From positions 165,313,306 through 165,377,305 of the forward strand of contig CM035413.1 in NCBI GenBank assembly GCA_020310875.1: a stretch of DNA of 64,000 bases, read 5' to 3'. Below, one piece after another: positions 24,959 through 35,803 of this stretch. This DNA is from Ceratopteris richardii (taxonomy: Eukaryota > Streptophyta > Polypodiopsida > Polypodiales > Pteridaceae). The translations under genes and the position numbers were made by a program. The number at the start of each line of letters is the position of its first letter. Position 1 is the first letter of the stretch. The notes beneath the pieces are model-generated. The model had not been told where the DNA came from and did not search any database. It saw nothing but the letters and a program-made list of their open reading frames with translations.

Positions 24959-26060
24959 GGGGGTCGTGGGATGGAGGGCATGGGGGAAGAGAGAGGGCTG
25001 AGGGGGAAGGGGGTGGCGGGGGCTGAGGAAGAGGGAGGGGAGGGGGCTGAGGGTGGTGAAGGGAGGGGACGGGGTTGGCGGGGGCTGATGGGGTGGCCGT
25101 GGGCTGAGGGTGGTGAGGGGAGGGGAGGGGGTTGGCGGGGGCTGAGGGGGGCAGTGGGGCGGGAGGGGTGGTGAGGGGGCTAGCGGTGAGGGGAGGGGAG
25201 GGTGATGGTGGTGAGGAGAGGGGAGGGGGTTGGCGGGGGCTGAGGGGGGCAGTGGGGCGGGAGGGTGGTGAGGGGGCTGGCGGTGAGGGGAGGGGAGGGT
25301 GATGGTGGTGAGGGGAGGGGAGGGGGTTGGCGGGGGCTGAGGGGGTGGTGGGGGAGGAGAGAGAGGAAAGGGGAGAGAGAGAGAGAGAGAGGGGGGGGGG
25401 AGCGCGTGGGGGCTGAGGGGGGCAGTGGGGCGGGAGGGGTGGTGAGGGGGCTGGCGGTGAGGGGAGGGGAGGGTGATGGTGGTGAGGGGAGGGGAGGGGG
25501 TTGGCGGGGGCTGTGGGGGTGGGGGGGGAGGAGAGAGAGGGAACGAGAGAGAGAGAGAGAGGGGGGCGGGACGCGTGGGGGCTGAGGGGGGCAGTGGGGC
25601 GGGAGGGGTGGTGAGGGGGCTGGCGGTGAGGGGAGGGGAGGGTGATGGTGGTGAGGGGAGGGGAGGGGGTTGGCGGGCGCTGAGGGGGTGGTGGGGGAGG
25701 AGAGAGAGAGGGAACGAGAGAGAGAGAGGGGGGGGGGGGGGGAAACGCGTGGGGGCTGAGGGGGGCAGTGGGGCGGGAGGGGTGGTGAGGGGGCTAGCGG
25801 TGAGGGGAGGGGAGGGTGATGGTGGTGAGGGGAGGGGAGGGGGTTGGCGGGGGCTGTGGGGGTGGTGGGGGAGGAGAGAGAGGAAAGGGGAGAGAGAGAG
25901 AGAGAGAGAGGGGGGGGGAAGCGCGTGGGGGCTGAGGGGGGCAGTGGGGTGGGAGGGGTGGTGAGGGGGCTGGCGGTGAGGGGAGGGGAGGGTGATGGTG
26001 GTGAGGGGAGGGGAGGGGGTTGGCGGGGGCTGTGGGGGTGGTGGGGGAGCAGAGAGAGGG

Positions 26061-26105
<45 letters not shown>

Positions 26106-26634
26106 AAAGCGCATGGGGGCTGAGGGGGGCAGTGGGGCGGGAGGGGTGGTGAGGGGGCTGGCGGTGAGGGGAGGGGAGGGTGATGGTGGTGAGGGGAGGG
26201 GAGGGGGTTGGCGGGGGCTGAGGGGGTGGTGGGGGAGGAGAGAGAGGAAAGGGGAGAGAGAGAGAGAGAGGGGGGGGGGGGGAAACGCGTGGGGGCTGAG
26301 GGGGGTAGTTGGTGGGGGCTGAGGGGGGCAGTGGGGCGGGAGGGGTGGTGAGGGGGCTAGCGGTGAGGGGAGGGGAGGGTGATGGTGGTGAGGGGAGGGG
26401 AGGGGGTTGGTGGGGGCTATGGGGGTGGTGGGGGAGGAGAGAGAGGAAAGGGGAGAGAGAGAGAGAGAGGGGGGGGGGAAACGCGTGGGGGTGAGGGGGG
26501 CAGTGGGGCGGGAGGGGTGGTGAGGGGGCTGGCGGTGAGGGGAGGGGAGGGTGATGGTGGTGAGGGGAGGGGAGGGGGTTGGGGGGGGTTGTGGGGGTGG
26601 TGGGGGAGGAGAGAGAGGAAAGGGGAGAGAGAGA

Positions 26635-26721
<87 letters not shown>

Positions 26722-26946
26722 GAAAGGCAGGCGAGGGAACTGACGTGGTGATGGTTGGAGGGAGAGGTGAGTGGAGGGAGCAGGTGGGTGGAGGGGGTGG
26801 AAGAGAGAGAGAGCGGATATCCCTGCTTAATGAAGATGAAGCTAAGAATGAAGCCTTACACTATAATGATGCTATTCAGAGTGAGATAAACTGACATAAA
26901 ACACTCACAGAGAGAGAAGGAGGGGATGGCATATGCAGGCTCTACA
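23764..26946 (-). repeat. Gypsy 3' LTR (left)
   Basis: 3,183 bp from TGTAGAGGAGG to GGCTCTACA. The first 1.15 kb (plus-strand order) is unique sequence, then comes the G-rich minisatellite (about 24920-26740), then 200 bp of unique sequence. The 158-codon frame at 23999 recurs in the other LTR only because LTRs are copies; it runs against the element's direction. Confidence 0.93.
24920..26740. repeat. G-rich/GA minisatellite inside the gypsy LTR (left)
   Basis: Units of about 169-188 bp, recognisable by GCTGAGGGGGGCAGTGGGG, begin near 25412, 25581, 25755, 25931, 26119, 26295 and 26490, with shortened units at 25141, 25241 and 26319. A unit runs through GGGAGGGG-type blocks, a GAGAGGAAAGGGG segment, a (GA)n run of variable length, a G run and AAACGCGTGG. 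The plus strand is almost free of C and T, so the element's own RNA strand is C/T-rich. Translated frames here (poly Arg-Glu, Ser-Leu, Gly/Pro) are artefacts of the repeat. Confidence 0.93.
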
Positions 26947-26959
26947 GACCCCCACATCA
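26947..26959 (-). promoter_or_regulatory. Gypsy polypurine tract
   Basis: On the minus strand GATGTGGGGGTC directly precedes the LTR start TGTAGAGCC. Confidence 0.75.
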
Positions 26960-27083
26960 AGCCTTTGCACCGCCCCTGGTGCAATTCCTTCCTTATTTTG
27001 CTTATTTCGATGAGATCTAGGTAAAGTGCAATTACTGAACAAAAATACGATATGTACAGGGGATGAAGTGCTTCCATTTTGAC

Positions 27084-28130
27084 TTAGGTCAGATACTCCT
27101 TCACCCTGGAAATATTGACCAGGGGTATCCTTTTACCCTGCAAATCCTCTAGATGTACTGCTCCATGAGGTAATACTTTTATCACCGTGTAAGGTCCTAT
27201 CCATTTGGGTGCCAGTTTGGTTGGAATTGCTGGGACCTGATGCACTAAAACCATGGATCCTTCCTGTACTTCATTGGACCTCAGATACCTGTCATGCAGT
27301 CTTTTGCGCTCTTCTTGTGTTACCTGAAGTTTTTGCATTGCTTCTTCTCTGTATTCTTCTAATGCCACCAATCTCTGAATGGGGGGTTCAATTCCAATGG
27401 TTTTGATTTCTATTTCGTTTTTGATAATGAACTCGAATGGTGCCAATGCCTCTTTCCCATATACTAACCGAAATGGAGTCTCGCCTGTAGTTACCCTTTT
27501 CGTGGTTCTGAAAGCCTAGATTGCACCGATCAGTGCTAGTGGCCAGGAGCTTTGATGATCGAAAGATAATTTGCGAAGCAATCCAATCAAAATCTTATTG
27601 GAGCTTTCTGCTTGGCCATTTGCCCTTGGGTAGTAGGCACAAGATTTTTTATGGAAGATTTTGTACCTGTCAAATATAAACTGGAGCAATTGATTTACAA
27701 AATGTGTGCCCCTATCACTAGTTATTTCCAGTGGGCAACCAAATCTTGAGAAAATACGTTTATACATAAATTTAGCTACTGTTAAAGCCGTGCAGTCCAC
27801 AGTAGCTTTAGCCTCTATCCATTTAGTGGCATAGCATGTGGCCATCAGAATATACTTTTTTCCTCCAGGTTGCCCAGTTGGGCTAATTGGCCCTATGAAA
27901 TCAAGACCCCATCGTTCAAATGGAAGCCATCCGGTAGATATGACTAATGGTTGGTAGTTCAACCTCGTTGGCGTGGGAGCACATCTCTGATAGATGTGGC
28001 ATTCTTTTGCAAACTTGATTGCATCCTTGAAAATATGAGGCCACCATAACCCTTTGTGGATGATTCTATGAGCCAATTCTTCCCCCTTTAGATGTCCTTC
28101 ATTGTGTGCAGCCTCTAGCAGAAGATTTAC
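27084..28130 (-). pseudogene. pol: Gypsy integrase
   Basis: Minus-strand order: an HHCC finger (HNEGHLKGEELAH...CHIYQRC, where the expected CxxC second Cys is Tyr), then the core with GLDFIGP, ITSDRGTHF and RANGQAESSNK. The second Asp and the Glu are separated by exactly 35 residues. The C terminus ends KRIPLVNISRVKEYLT with no chromodomain. A TAG at 27516-27518 interrupts the end of the core (before AFRTTKR). The integrase would insert the cDNA; this copy is inactive because of the stop and the altered finger. Confidence 0.9.
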
Positions 28131-30449
28131 CTACTCTGGATAGATACACCTTCTCAATATATCATCTTGACAGTATTTATATAAATTTCCATTTATAAGA
28201 GAATATGCTTTGGTTTTCAGGAGCAATCTTCTCTTTTCTACAGGTGTCAAGTGTTCTGGGATCTTTCCAGTAGTCAGAACATGGAGAATTTCATCATACC
28301 AACAAGTCCGGATTGCTACTAGAAAAAGATTGCTATCCACCAATTCATCATTAATACCTGTTGCCTTTTCGCTCATTGCCGTCCTGGACACTTGATCTGC
28401 CATGTAGTGCTCTTTTCCTGGCTTAATATGAATATCAAAATTAAATTCTTGAAATAGGAGTAACCATCTCCAAATCCTTCCAGCTACTCTAGGTTTGTTT
28501 ATCAAATACTTCAAGGGCTGGGGATCAGAAATAACAATGAAATGTACACCAAGGAGATAATGTCGGAACTTCTGAAGGGCAAATACAATAGCCAAACCTT
28601 CTCTTTCTGTTGTACTGTAATTTCTTTCAGCTTGGTTGAGTAGTCTGCTTGCATAAGAGATAGGTCTATCCACTTTGTGAGATGATGGTTGAGCTAGAAC
28701 TGCACCAACAGCATGAAGACTAGCATCTGTATGCACATGAAATTCCAATGACCAATTAGGAACACTTAAAAGGGGAGCAGTACATAGCCTCAACTTTAGT
28801 TCACAAAATGCTTTGTCAGCTTCAGCACTCCATGAGAAAGGGATCTTTTTGCTGGTAAGCCTTGACAAGGGCTTAGCAATTTCCGAATACATCCTAATGA
28901 ATCTTCTATGATACCCTGCATGGCCCAAGAAACTTTGCACTTCCTTTGGGCTTTGTGGAATTGGCATGGAAAGAATAGCTGTAACCTTTGCAGGGTCAAC
29001 AGTTATGCCTTCAGCAGATACTATGTGACCAAGAAGAGTGCCCTTAGTGACCAAAAAGTGACATTTATCAGGATTCAATTTCAAACCTGTTTTGAGACAT
29101 TGCTCAAAAATTTCTTTTAGATTTTCCAAATGGTCATGGAAATCTTGAACTGCTGCCCTTCTATCTGTACTTGAAAATACTAAAAAGTCATCCATGAAAA
29201 TGCGTAGAAAGGTTGTTAACCATTTGCCCAATATCAGATACATCGTTCTATTAAATGAAGCCGGTGCATTCTTCAAACCAAAAGCCATTCGAGTATAGAC
29301 ATAAGTGCCCCAAGGAGTGACCAAGGCTGTTTTGTCCCTATCATCAGGATGGATCACTATCTGATTGTAGCCACTAAAACCATCCAAGAAACTATACAAA
29401 GTGTGACCAGCTACCTCTTCAAGTACTTGCTCTGTGAAGGGCTGAGGAAATCCATCTTGAATAGTCACTTTATTCAAAGCACGAAAATCAACACATACTC
29501 TTATTTTTCCGCTATTTTTCTTGGGCACAATAACCATAGAGGAGAGCCACCTGGAATGTTCTACTGGCACAATTATACCTGCTTCCTCTAGTTTTGTAAT
29601 CTCTGCTTTTACCGCCTCTGCATACTTCAGATTGAGTCGATATGGCCTACTTCTTACAGGTGCAGCTCCCTCAACCAAGGGTATCCGATGTAATCCAAGC
29701 TCTTCTGGTATTCCTGTTAGATCTTTGTAGGACCATGCGAAGACACTTTTGTAAGTAAAAAGCAAAGAAGTTACCTTTTGTAGCAAAGGAGGATAATGCC
29801 ACAACCAGGATGCCAAGTGAACTATTTGAGGATTCTCTTCATCCCCTAAATTTACTTCTTGAACCAATGTTTTAGAATTCGTCTTGCTTGAGAAATCATC
29901 TCCACTATATGCAGGAGTGGATTTTAATTTATATTCTGCAACATGTTCTTTCATCCAACCTTGAGGTATATCTGCAAAAGGGAGATCTTTTCTGCTCTTA
30001 GGTTCATAATTTTCCCTCTCTGATACTTTTATATTGGTAGCCTCCTCAAGGATTGTATTTTCCTTCAGTTGCTCATTCTCCAACACCTTGTGGTCTTCAT
30101 TGCCCTTTTCTGTAATTTCCTTATCTGCAACTTCTTCCTCAATTTCATTGATCTCCACTGTGCAACACTCTGCACTTCCCATCATCCAATTTAACAATGT
30201 ATCATCTTCTTGGGGTAGAGAGGGCATTACCTGAGTATCCACAGTATATCCAGTAGTTTTTCCTGAGTCGAATCCTTCTTCCAAATGTAGTTGCAGTTGG
30301 CTATTGGTATTTGTTGAAATCCATAGTTTATTTTTTCCCCAATCTTGCAAAGCTTTTGCTTGTCTCAGCCAAGGTCTCCCCAGGAGTAGAGGGTAAGAAG
30401 TCTCCTGTGGAAGTGCAATAACAACAAAATCTAGAACAAAATGGCAGCC
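28131..30449 (-). pseudogene. pol: Gypsy reverse transcriptase - RNase H
   Basis: A long uninterrupted segment (739 codons from 30350). A variable acidic linker precedes reverse transcriptase from about residue 230, with VCVDFRALNKVT, YSFLDGFSGYNQ (Asp 323) and the active site FMDD (385-388; YVDD or YLDD in many relatives). RNase H begins near residue 535 with HTDASLHAVGA (Asp 542), TEREGLAIVFAL and FIVISDPQPLKYL. A TAG at 28131 separates it from integrase, and a TAG at 30450 from protease. Same frame as gag and integrase. Confidence 0.92.
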
Positions 30450-31049
30450 CTATACTACCATCAGTACCTTCTCAATAATGCCCAGTGGCGCAACCCGATG
30501 TTGATCTGCCAATGTAACCGTGAATGGTGCCAACTTGGTGGGGTTCAATTTCAGCTTCTTCATTGTAAAATCTGGCATTAAATTGATACCAGAGCCTCCA
30601 TCTATGATCACACCTGTGAGAGTTTCATCCTTTATACAAACAGATAATCTTGAGCTTTGGTAGTCTGCTAAGGGTGCAAGGGGAAAATCAACCATGAAAC
30701 CATCTATACTAGGTGATTGGACCAAGTGAGCAGAGTGTATAATCTTCAGTAAATCACTTCTTATTTTTGAATCCATCCTTATAAGTTCATATAGACTAAC
30801 ATTGTGATGAATACCTTTCAAGATCTGTTCAATGTTTACCTCCTGAGTGTTTTCTTGCAGACTTGTTGGTTGACCCTTTAGAGAAGTAGTCATCTTATCA
30901 TAAGCTCCTTCAATTTCTACTTGATCCTTCCATCCAGACTCCTTTTCTTCCTCTTTATCCTGAAATCCTTGTTGTTCATCTCTCTGGGTTGCAGCTGTTT
31001 GCCTAGCTCTAGTCATCATGGGCATTGTAGAGGATGAAACAGCATAAGT
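30450..31049 (-). pseudogene. pol: Gypsy protease
   Basis: The aspartic protease motif is VIIDGGSGINLMP, with the catalytic Asp codon at 30600-30602. The DGGSG form, instead of DTGSS/A, is a variant I associate with some plant gypsy lineages. The segment ends at a TAG (30450-30452) and is separated from gag by a TAG at 31050-31052; all parts are in one frame. A Glu/Lys/Gln-rich N-terminal region precedes the domain. Confidence 0.85.
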
Positions 31050-32396
31050 CTAAGTGGTTTTTCCTTCTTCATGTGGAGAGACTGCAATCATGTGGATTGG
31101 AGCAGGACGACCTCTTGGGCAATCCTTGGTATAATGATCTTTGGCCTCTGGACAATGTTGACAGGGAGGTGCATCTTCTGGAAGAGAACACCTATTTTGC
31201 ATGTGGCCATACTCACCACAACGATAGCACATCAAAGGTCTATTATATCTAGGCTTTGCAGGCCTATTCTCCTCTCTATTAGATGTATTTGAAGTACTAG
31301 CATAATATGAATCCAAAGTTTGAGGGTTACCTCTCTGCTGTGTACCTTTGAGGTAATAGCAATCTTTGGCTTCATGACCATCTTTTCCACAAAATTGATA
31401 GCTTACCTTAATAGGGCAATTAGCATTGGAATGTCCATTGTTGTTATAGATTGTACACCAAATTTGTCTCCTTATATCCTGAGTGGTCTTCAAATCTTCT
31501 AACTCTCGGCGAAGTTGAGCTACTTCATCATCAGTGCGACGCAGTGGTGGCAAGACCTTCTCTTCTTGTTGATTTTGTTGCATCTTCAATGCTTCCAGTT
31601 CCCTCCTTAGTTGCTCAATAGGATCCAAATCTGCAGCATACTTTTGTTGTGTATCCCCTTCAAAATGTTGCCTTGCTTCTTCAATGCGTGATGCCGCTGC
31701 AACAAAATCATTGAGGGTCGCATCCAATCTAAGAGATTCATGAAGCTTTTGCTGAGATGACCTAGGCAGAGCCTTTTCGATCCACTTTTTAACCAAAAAG
31801 TCACCTGGAGCATGTGGCAGACGTGCAACAAGTGCTTTTGTTCTAGTGTGAAGTTCATGAAAGGATTCACCTGGTCTTAGCTTCAAATTCTCTAGCTGAT
31901 CTAGAGCTCTTTCCGAGGAATCACTTGGTCAGAATGTCTGTGAGAACGCCGCCTTCAAAGCCTCCCATGTAGTGAAATAGCCATCTGCATATTGACTATA
32001 CCATTTATCTGCAAGACCCTCCAATGTGGATGGAAAGAGTGCCAGCATTGCATCCTCTCTATTTTGCAAACCTCGTCCACGGCATAAAGAGATGAATCTT
32101 CTCACATGATCATCAGCATCCTCATAGGCTTGTCCCTTGAAGGTAGGGAATTTGATATTTAATCTGGAGAGTAAATGAGAGAGATCCTCCATTTGTACTG
32201 GTGTTTCTTCGGACGTATCTGAGGAGAAGTCTAGAGTTCTCCTATACCCCTCTTTTGACAATGGTGTCGCACCCAAATCAATTGATAAATTTAGGGAGGG
32301 CAGAGGGGAGGTAGACTCACTAGTCGTGGTTATGGCTAACTTGTTAAGGCTCCTCCGAACACGAAGAGACTCCTTATCTGCCCGTGTATGGGTCAT
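31050..32396 (-). pseudogene. gag: Gypsy gag with four zinc-knuckle-like motifs
   Basis: The likely ATG is at 32396 (MTHTRADKES); the open frame upstream overlaps the primer site. The capsid domain includes FPTFKGQAYEDADDHVRRFI and LADKWYSQY, then, after a TGA at 31929-31931, RPGESFHELHTRTKALVARL. A Gln/Glu-rich coiled segment (about 31650-31480) follows. Four knuckles come next: two with one Cys lost (CTIYNNNGHSNANC and YQFCGKDGHEAKDC), one canonical (CYRCGEYGHMQNRC), and one with an extra residue (CQHCPEAKDHYTKDC). Gag forms the particle and packages RNA. The stop makes it a pseudogene. Confidence 0.9.
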
Positions 32397-32449
32397 GTAC
32401 CTACTAGCAAATGTAATAGGGCAAAAATACCTCTCACAGAAATGCAAAG

Positions 32450-32467
32450 GTCCCACCGGGCGTGCCA
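32450..32467 (-). promoter_or_regulatory. Gypsy primer binding site
   Basis: On the minus strand, three bases after the LTR end CTCTACA, comes TGGCACGCCCGGTGGGAC. A site beginning TGG next to the LTR is expected for a tRNA 3' CCA end. I do not assign the tRNA. Confidence 0.75.
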
Positions 32468-32470
32468 AAC

Positions 32471-34258
32471 TGTAGAGGAGGTACTGGGGTATCCGCTTTT
32501 AACAAAAGTAGGGATTAAGGATTAACACATCCAGTACGTCGCCTACTCAAGGGGGGTTCTCTTTAGGGAAGTATACCCTTTAACATTTTTGTGATCCGGT
32601 AGATATCAAGGATTGCAGAGAGTGGTACATACTTCAGAAAATATGAACACAATTGACCCAGGAAGACCATACACTTCTAGATTCGATTCAGATGACTACA
32701 AGATTTGTCAAGGAAATGCTCAAAAACTAATGCTCAGAGCTTCGTGGTACTCTATGCAGATAAATACAGATCAATACAAGTGATGAAGGAATTGCTCATG
32801 AGAATAGAGCCTAACACCAATAGTGTCTCACAGAAAAGAAAGAAAATCCAAGACACTCTCTTACACTATAGTGCTCATAGCCCTCCACTAAGAAGCCTAC
32901 CCTCTGTATCCACACTACAGAGTAGCTCCTACAATAGGCTTGAAACCACCAAGTGCAAGAGAGAACTTCTGCGCGTATACACGCGTCAACGTAACTCCAA
33001 AAAATGTCCCCCAAATGAGCACAAATCCATTGATTTTATAGGCCTCAAAATAGGCCAAGAGGGCCTTGCTGATTCCTCACATCCACTAATCATGCGCCGG
33101 TTGATTCCCCAAGATTGGAGGGGTAGATCAAATATTCCACTTGATTTGAATTGGATCCTCAAAAATAGGTATCCGTCATGAATGGTTGGCGGCAACCATC
33201 ATTTTTTCACCTCCACCTTTACCAGTTACCTTTCACCTTTTTACTTGTAATCTGGGATCCTCATTTTGTGCCGCGCGTGGTATTGGAATGACCCGTTGAG
33301 TGCGATGGGTGGACGATTGATTTCAACTTCACCAATCCATGAGCCCTAATGAATATATTAGCTCACCTATTTGTCATTTCCCGCTGATGGAATCCCGAGG
33401 CAATTCAAATGAAGCTAATTGTTTTACGATTTAAGGCAGTCCCATCGAAACGCTTTGCCCTTTAGGGTAGTAGTTTGGCAAAATGGCACTCAAGCTGATG
33501 TCCAACTGTCTGCCTTGATGGAAAAGCATGTGGATTGATAATAACATCTAGAGTCATGCCTTGAATTGTGAATGGAAGGTCATATTCATGTACAAATAAA
33601 CCCCCTTTTGATCATGGTTGTGGGGCAGGGGGAGAGAGAGAAAGAGAGAGAGAGAGAGGGGGGTCGTGGGATGGAGGGCATGGGGGAAGAGAGAGGGCTG
33701 AGGGGGAAGGGGGTGGCGGGGGCTGAGGAAGAGGGAGGGGAGGGGGCTGAGGGTGGTGAAGGGAGGGGACGGGTTTGGCGGGGGCTGATGGGGTGGCGGT
33801 GGGCTGAGGGTGGTGAGGGGAGGGGGGGGGGTTGGCGGGGGCTGAGGGGGGCAGTGGGGCGGGAGGGGTGGTGAGGGGACTGGCGGTGAGGGGAGGGGAG
33901 GGTGATGGTGATGAGGCGAGGGGAGGGGGTTGGCGGGGGCTGAGGGGGGCAGTGGGGCGGGAGGGGTGGTGAGGGGGCTGGCGGTGAGGGGAGGGGAGGG
34001 TGATGGTGGTGAGGGGAGGGGAGGGGGTTGGCGGGGGCTGAAGGGGTGGTGGGGGAGGAGAGAGAGGAAAGGGGAGAGAGAGAGAGAGAGAGGGGGAGGG
34101 GGGGAAGCGCGTGGGGGCTGAGGGGGGCAGTGGGGCGGGAGGGGTGGTGAGGGGGCTTGCGGTGAGGGGAGGGGAGGTTGATGGTGGTGAGGGGAGGGGA
34201 GGGGGTTGGCGGGGGCTGTGGGGGTGGCGGGGGAGGAGAGAGAGGGAACGAGAGAGAT

Positions 34259-34300
<42 letters not shown>

Positions 34301-34785
34301 AAACGCGTGGGGGTTGAGGGGGGCAGTGGGGCGGGAGGGGTGGTGAGGGGGCTGGCGGTGAGGGGAGGGGAGGGTGATGGTGGTGAGGGGAGGGGAGGGG
34401 GTTGGCGGGGGCTGAGGGGGTGGCGGGGGAGGAGAGAGAGAGGGAACGAGAGAGAGAGAGGGGGGGGGGGAAACGCGTGGGGGCTGAGGGGGGCAGTGGG
34501 GCGGGAGGGGTGGTGAGGGGGCTGGCGGTGAGGGGAGGGGAGGGTGATGGTGGTGAGGGGAGGGGAGAGGGTTGGCGGGGGCTGTGGGGGTGGTGGGGGA
34601 GGAGAGAGAGGAAAGGGGAGAGAGAGAGAGAGAGGGGGGGGGGAAGCGCGTGGGGGCTGAGGGGGGCAGTGGGGCGGGAGGGGTGGTGAGGGGGCTGGGG
34701 GTGAGGGGAGGGGAGGGTGATGGTGGTGAGGGGAGGGGAGGGGGTTGGCGGGGGCTGTGGGGGTGGCGGGGGAGGAGAGAGAGGG

Positions 34786-34870
<85 letters not shown>

Positions 34871-35474
34871 GAAGCGCATAGGGGCTGAGGGGGGCAGTGG
34901 GGCGGGAGGGGTGGTGAGGGGGCTGGCGGTGAGGGGAGGGGAGGGTGATGGTGGTGAGGGGAGGGGAGGGGGTTGGCGGGGGCTGAGGGGGTGGTGGGGG
35001 AGGAGGGAGAGGAAAGGAGAGAGAGAGAGAGAGGGGGGGGGGAAACGCGTGGGGGCTGAGGGGGGCAGTGGGGCGGGAGGGGTGGTGAGGGGGCTGGCGG
35101 TGAGGGGAGGGGAGGGTGATGGTGGTGAGGGGAGGGGAGGGGGTGGAGGGGGTTGGTGGGGGCTGAGGGGGGCAGTGGGGCGGGAGGGGTGGTGAGGGGG
35201 CTGGCGGTGAGGGGAGGGGAGGGTGATGGTGGTGAGGGGAGGGGAGGGGGTTGGCGGGGGCTGTGGGGGTGGTGGGGGAGGAGAGAGAGGAAAGGGGAGA
35301 GAGAGAGAGAGGGGGGGGGAAACGCATGGGGGCTGAGGGGGGCAGTGGGGCGGGAGGGGTGGTGAGGGGGCTGGCCGTGAGGGGAGGGGAGGGTGATGGT
35401 GGTGAGGGGAGGGGAGGGGGTTGGCGGGGGCTGTGGGGGTGGTGGGGGAGGAGAGAGAGGAAAGGAGAGAGAGA

Positions 35475-35573
<99 letters not shown>

Positions 35574-35798
35574 GAAAGGCAGGCGAGGGAACTGACGTGG
35601 TGATGGTTGGAGGGAGAGGTGAGTGGAGGGAGCTGGTGGGTGGAGGGGGTGGAAGAGAGAGAGAGCGGATATCCCTGCTTAATGAAGATGAAGCTAAGAA
35701 TGAAGCCTTACACTATAATGATGCTATTGAGAGTGAGATAAACTGACATAAAACACTCACAGAGAGAGAAGGAGGGGATGGCATATGCAGGCTCTACA
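32471..35798 (-). repeat. Gypsy 5' LTR (right)
   Basis: 3,328 bp, the same sequence as the left LTR, with the length difference in the minisatellite and (GA)n runs. It ends CTCTACA at 35798, followed by target duplication AAGAT. Confidence 0.93.
33630..35572. repeat. G-rich/GA minisatellite inside the gypsy LTR (right)
   Basis: Unit marker GCTGAGGGGGGCAGTGGGG (one unit GTTGAGG) near 33841, 33941, 34117, 34312, 34484, 34657, 34883, 35053, 35160 and 35333. Two long (GA)n runs lie at about 34788-34867 and 35464-35570. One more unit and longer GA runs than the left LTR. Long reverse frames of Pro/Ser/Leu (up to 571 codons) are repeat artefacts. Confidence 0.93.
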
Positions 35799-35803
35799 AA
35801 GAT

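Larger units (their letters stand above)
23764..35798 (-). mobile_element. Complete Ty3/gypsy retrotransposon, 12.0 kb, reverse strand
   Basis: Both ends are TGTAGAG...CTCTACA. The 5-bp duplication AAGAT flanks it (23759-23763 and 35799-35803), and copia A1 at about 9289 shows the uninterrupted site with one AAGAT. LTRs are 3,183 bp (left) and 3,328 bp (right); the internal region is 5,524 bp. Minus-strand order is gag, protease, reverse transcriptase, RNase H, integrase, so gypsy superfamily. One frame runs from 32396 to 27084 with five in-frame stops and no frameshift. It has no chromodomain at the C terminus. Over about 1.15 kb of alignable unique LTR sequence I count about 20 differences by eye (about 1.7 percent), so insertion is fairly recent. 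Confidence 0.95.

Noticed and set aside
24866..26900. Tandem arrays considered as a CRISPR or centromeric satellite
   Set aside because: Units are purine-only, variable in length and confined to LTR boundaries. There are no unique spacers and the organism is a plant.
33554..35327. Very long reverse frames rich in Pro, Ser and Leu (up to 571 codons) and forward frames of Gly, Arg and Glu
   Set aside because: They are translations of the gypsy LTR minisatellite. All frames of such a repeat stay open, and there is no start, domain or codon pattern of a gene.
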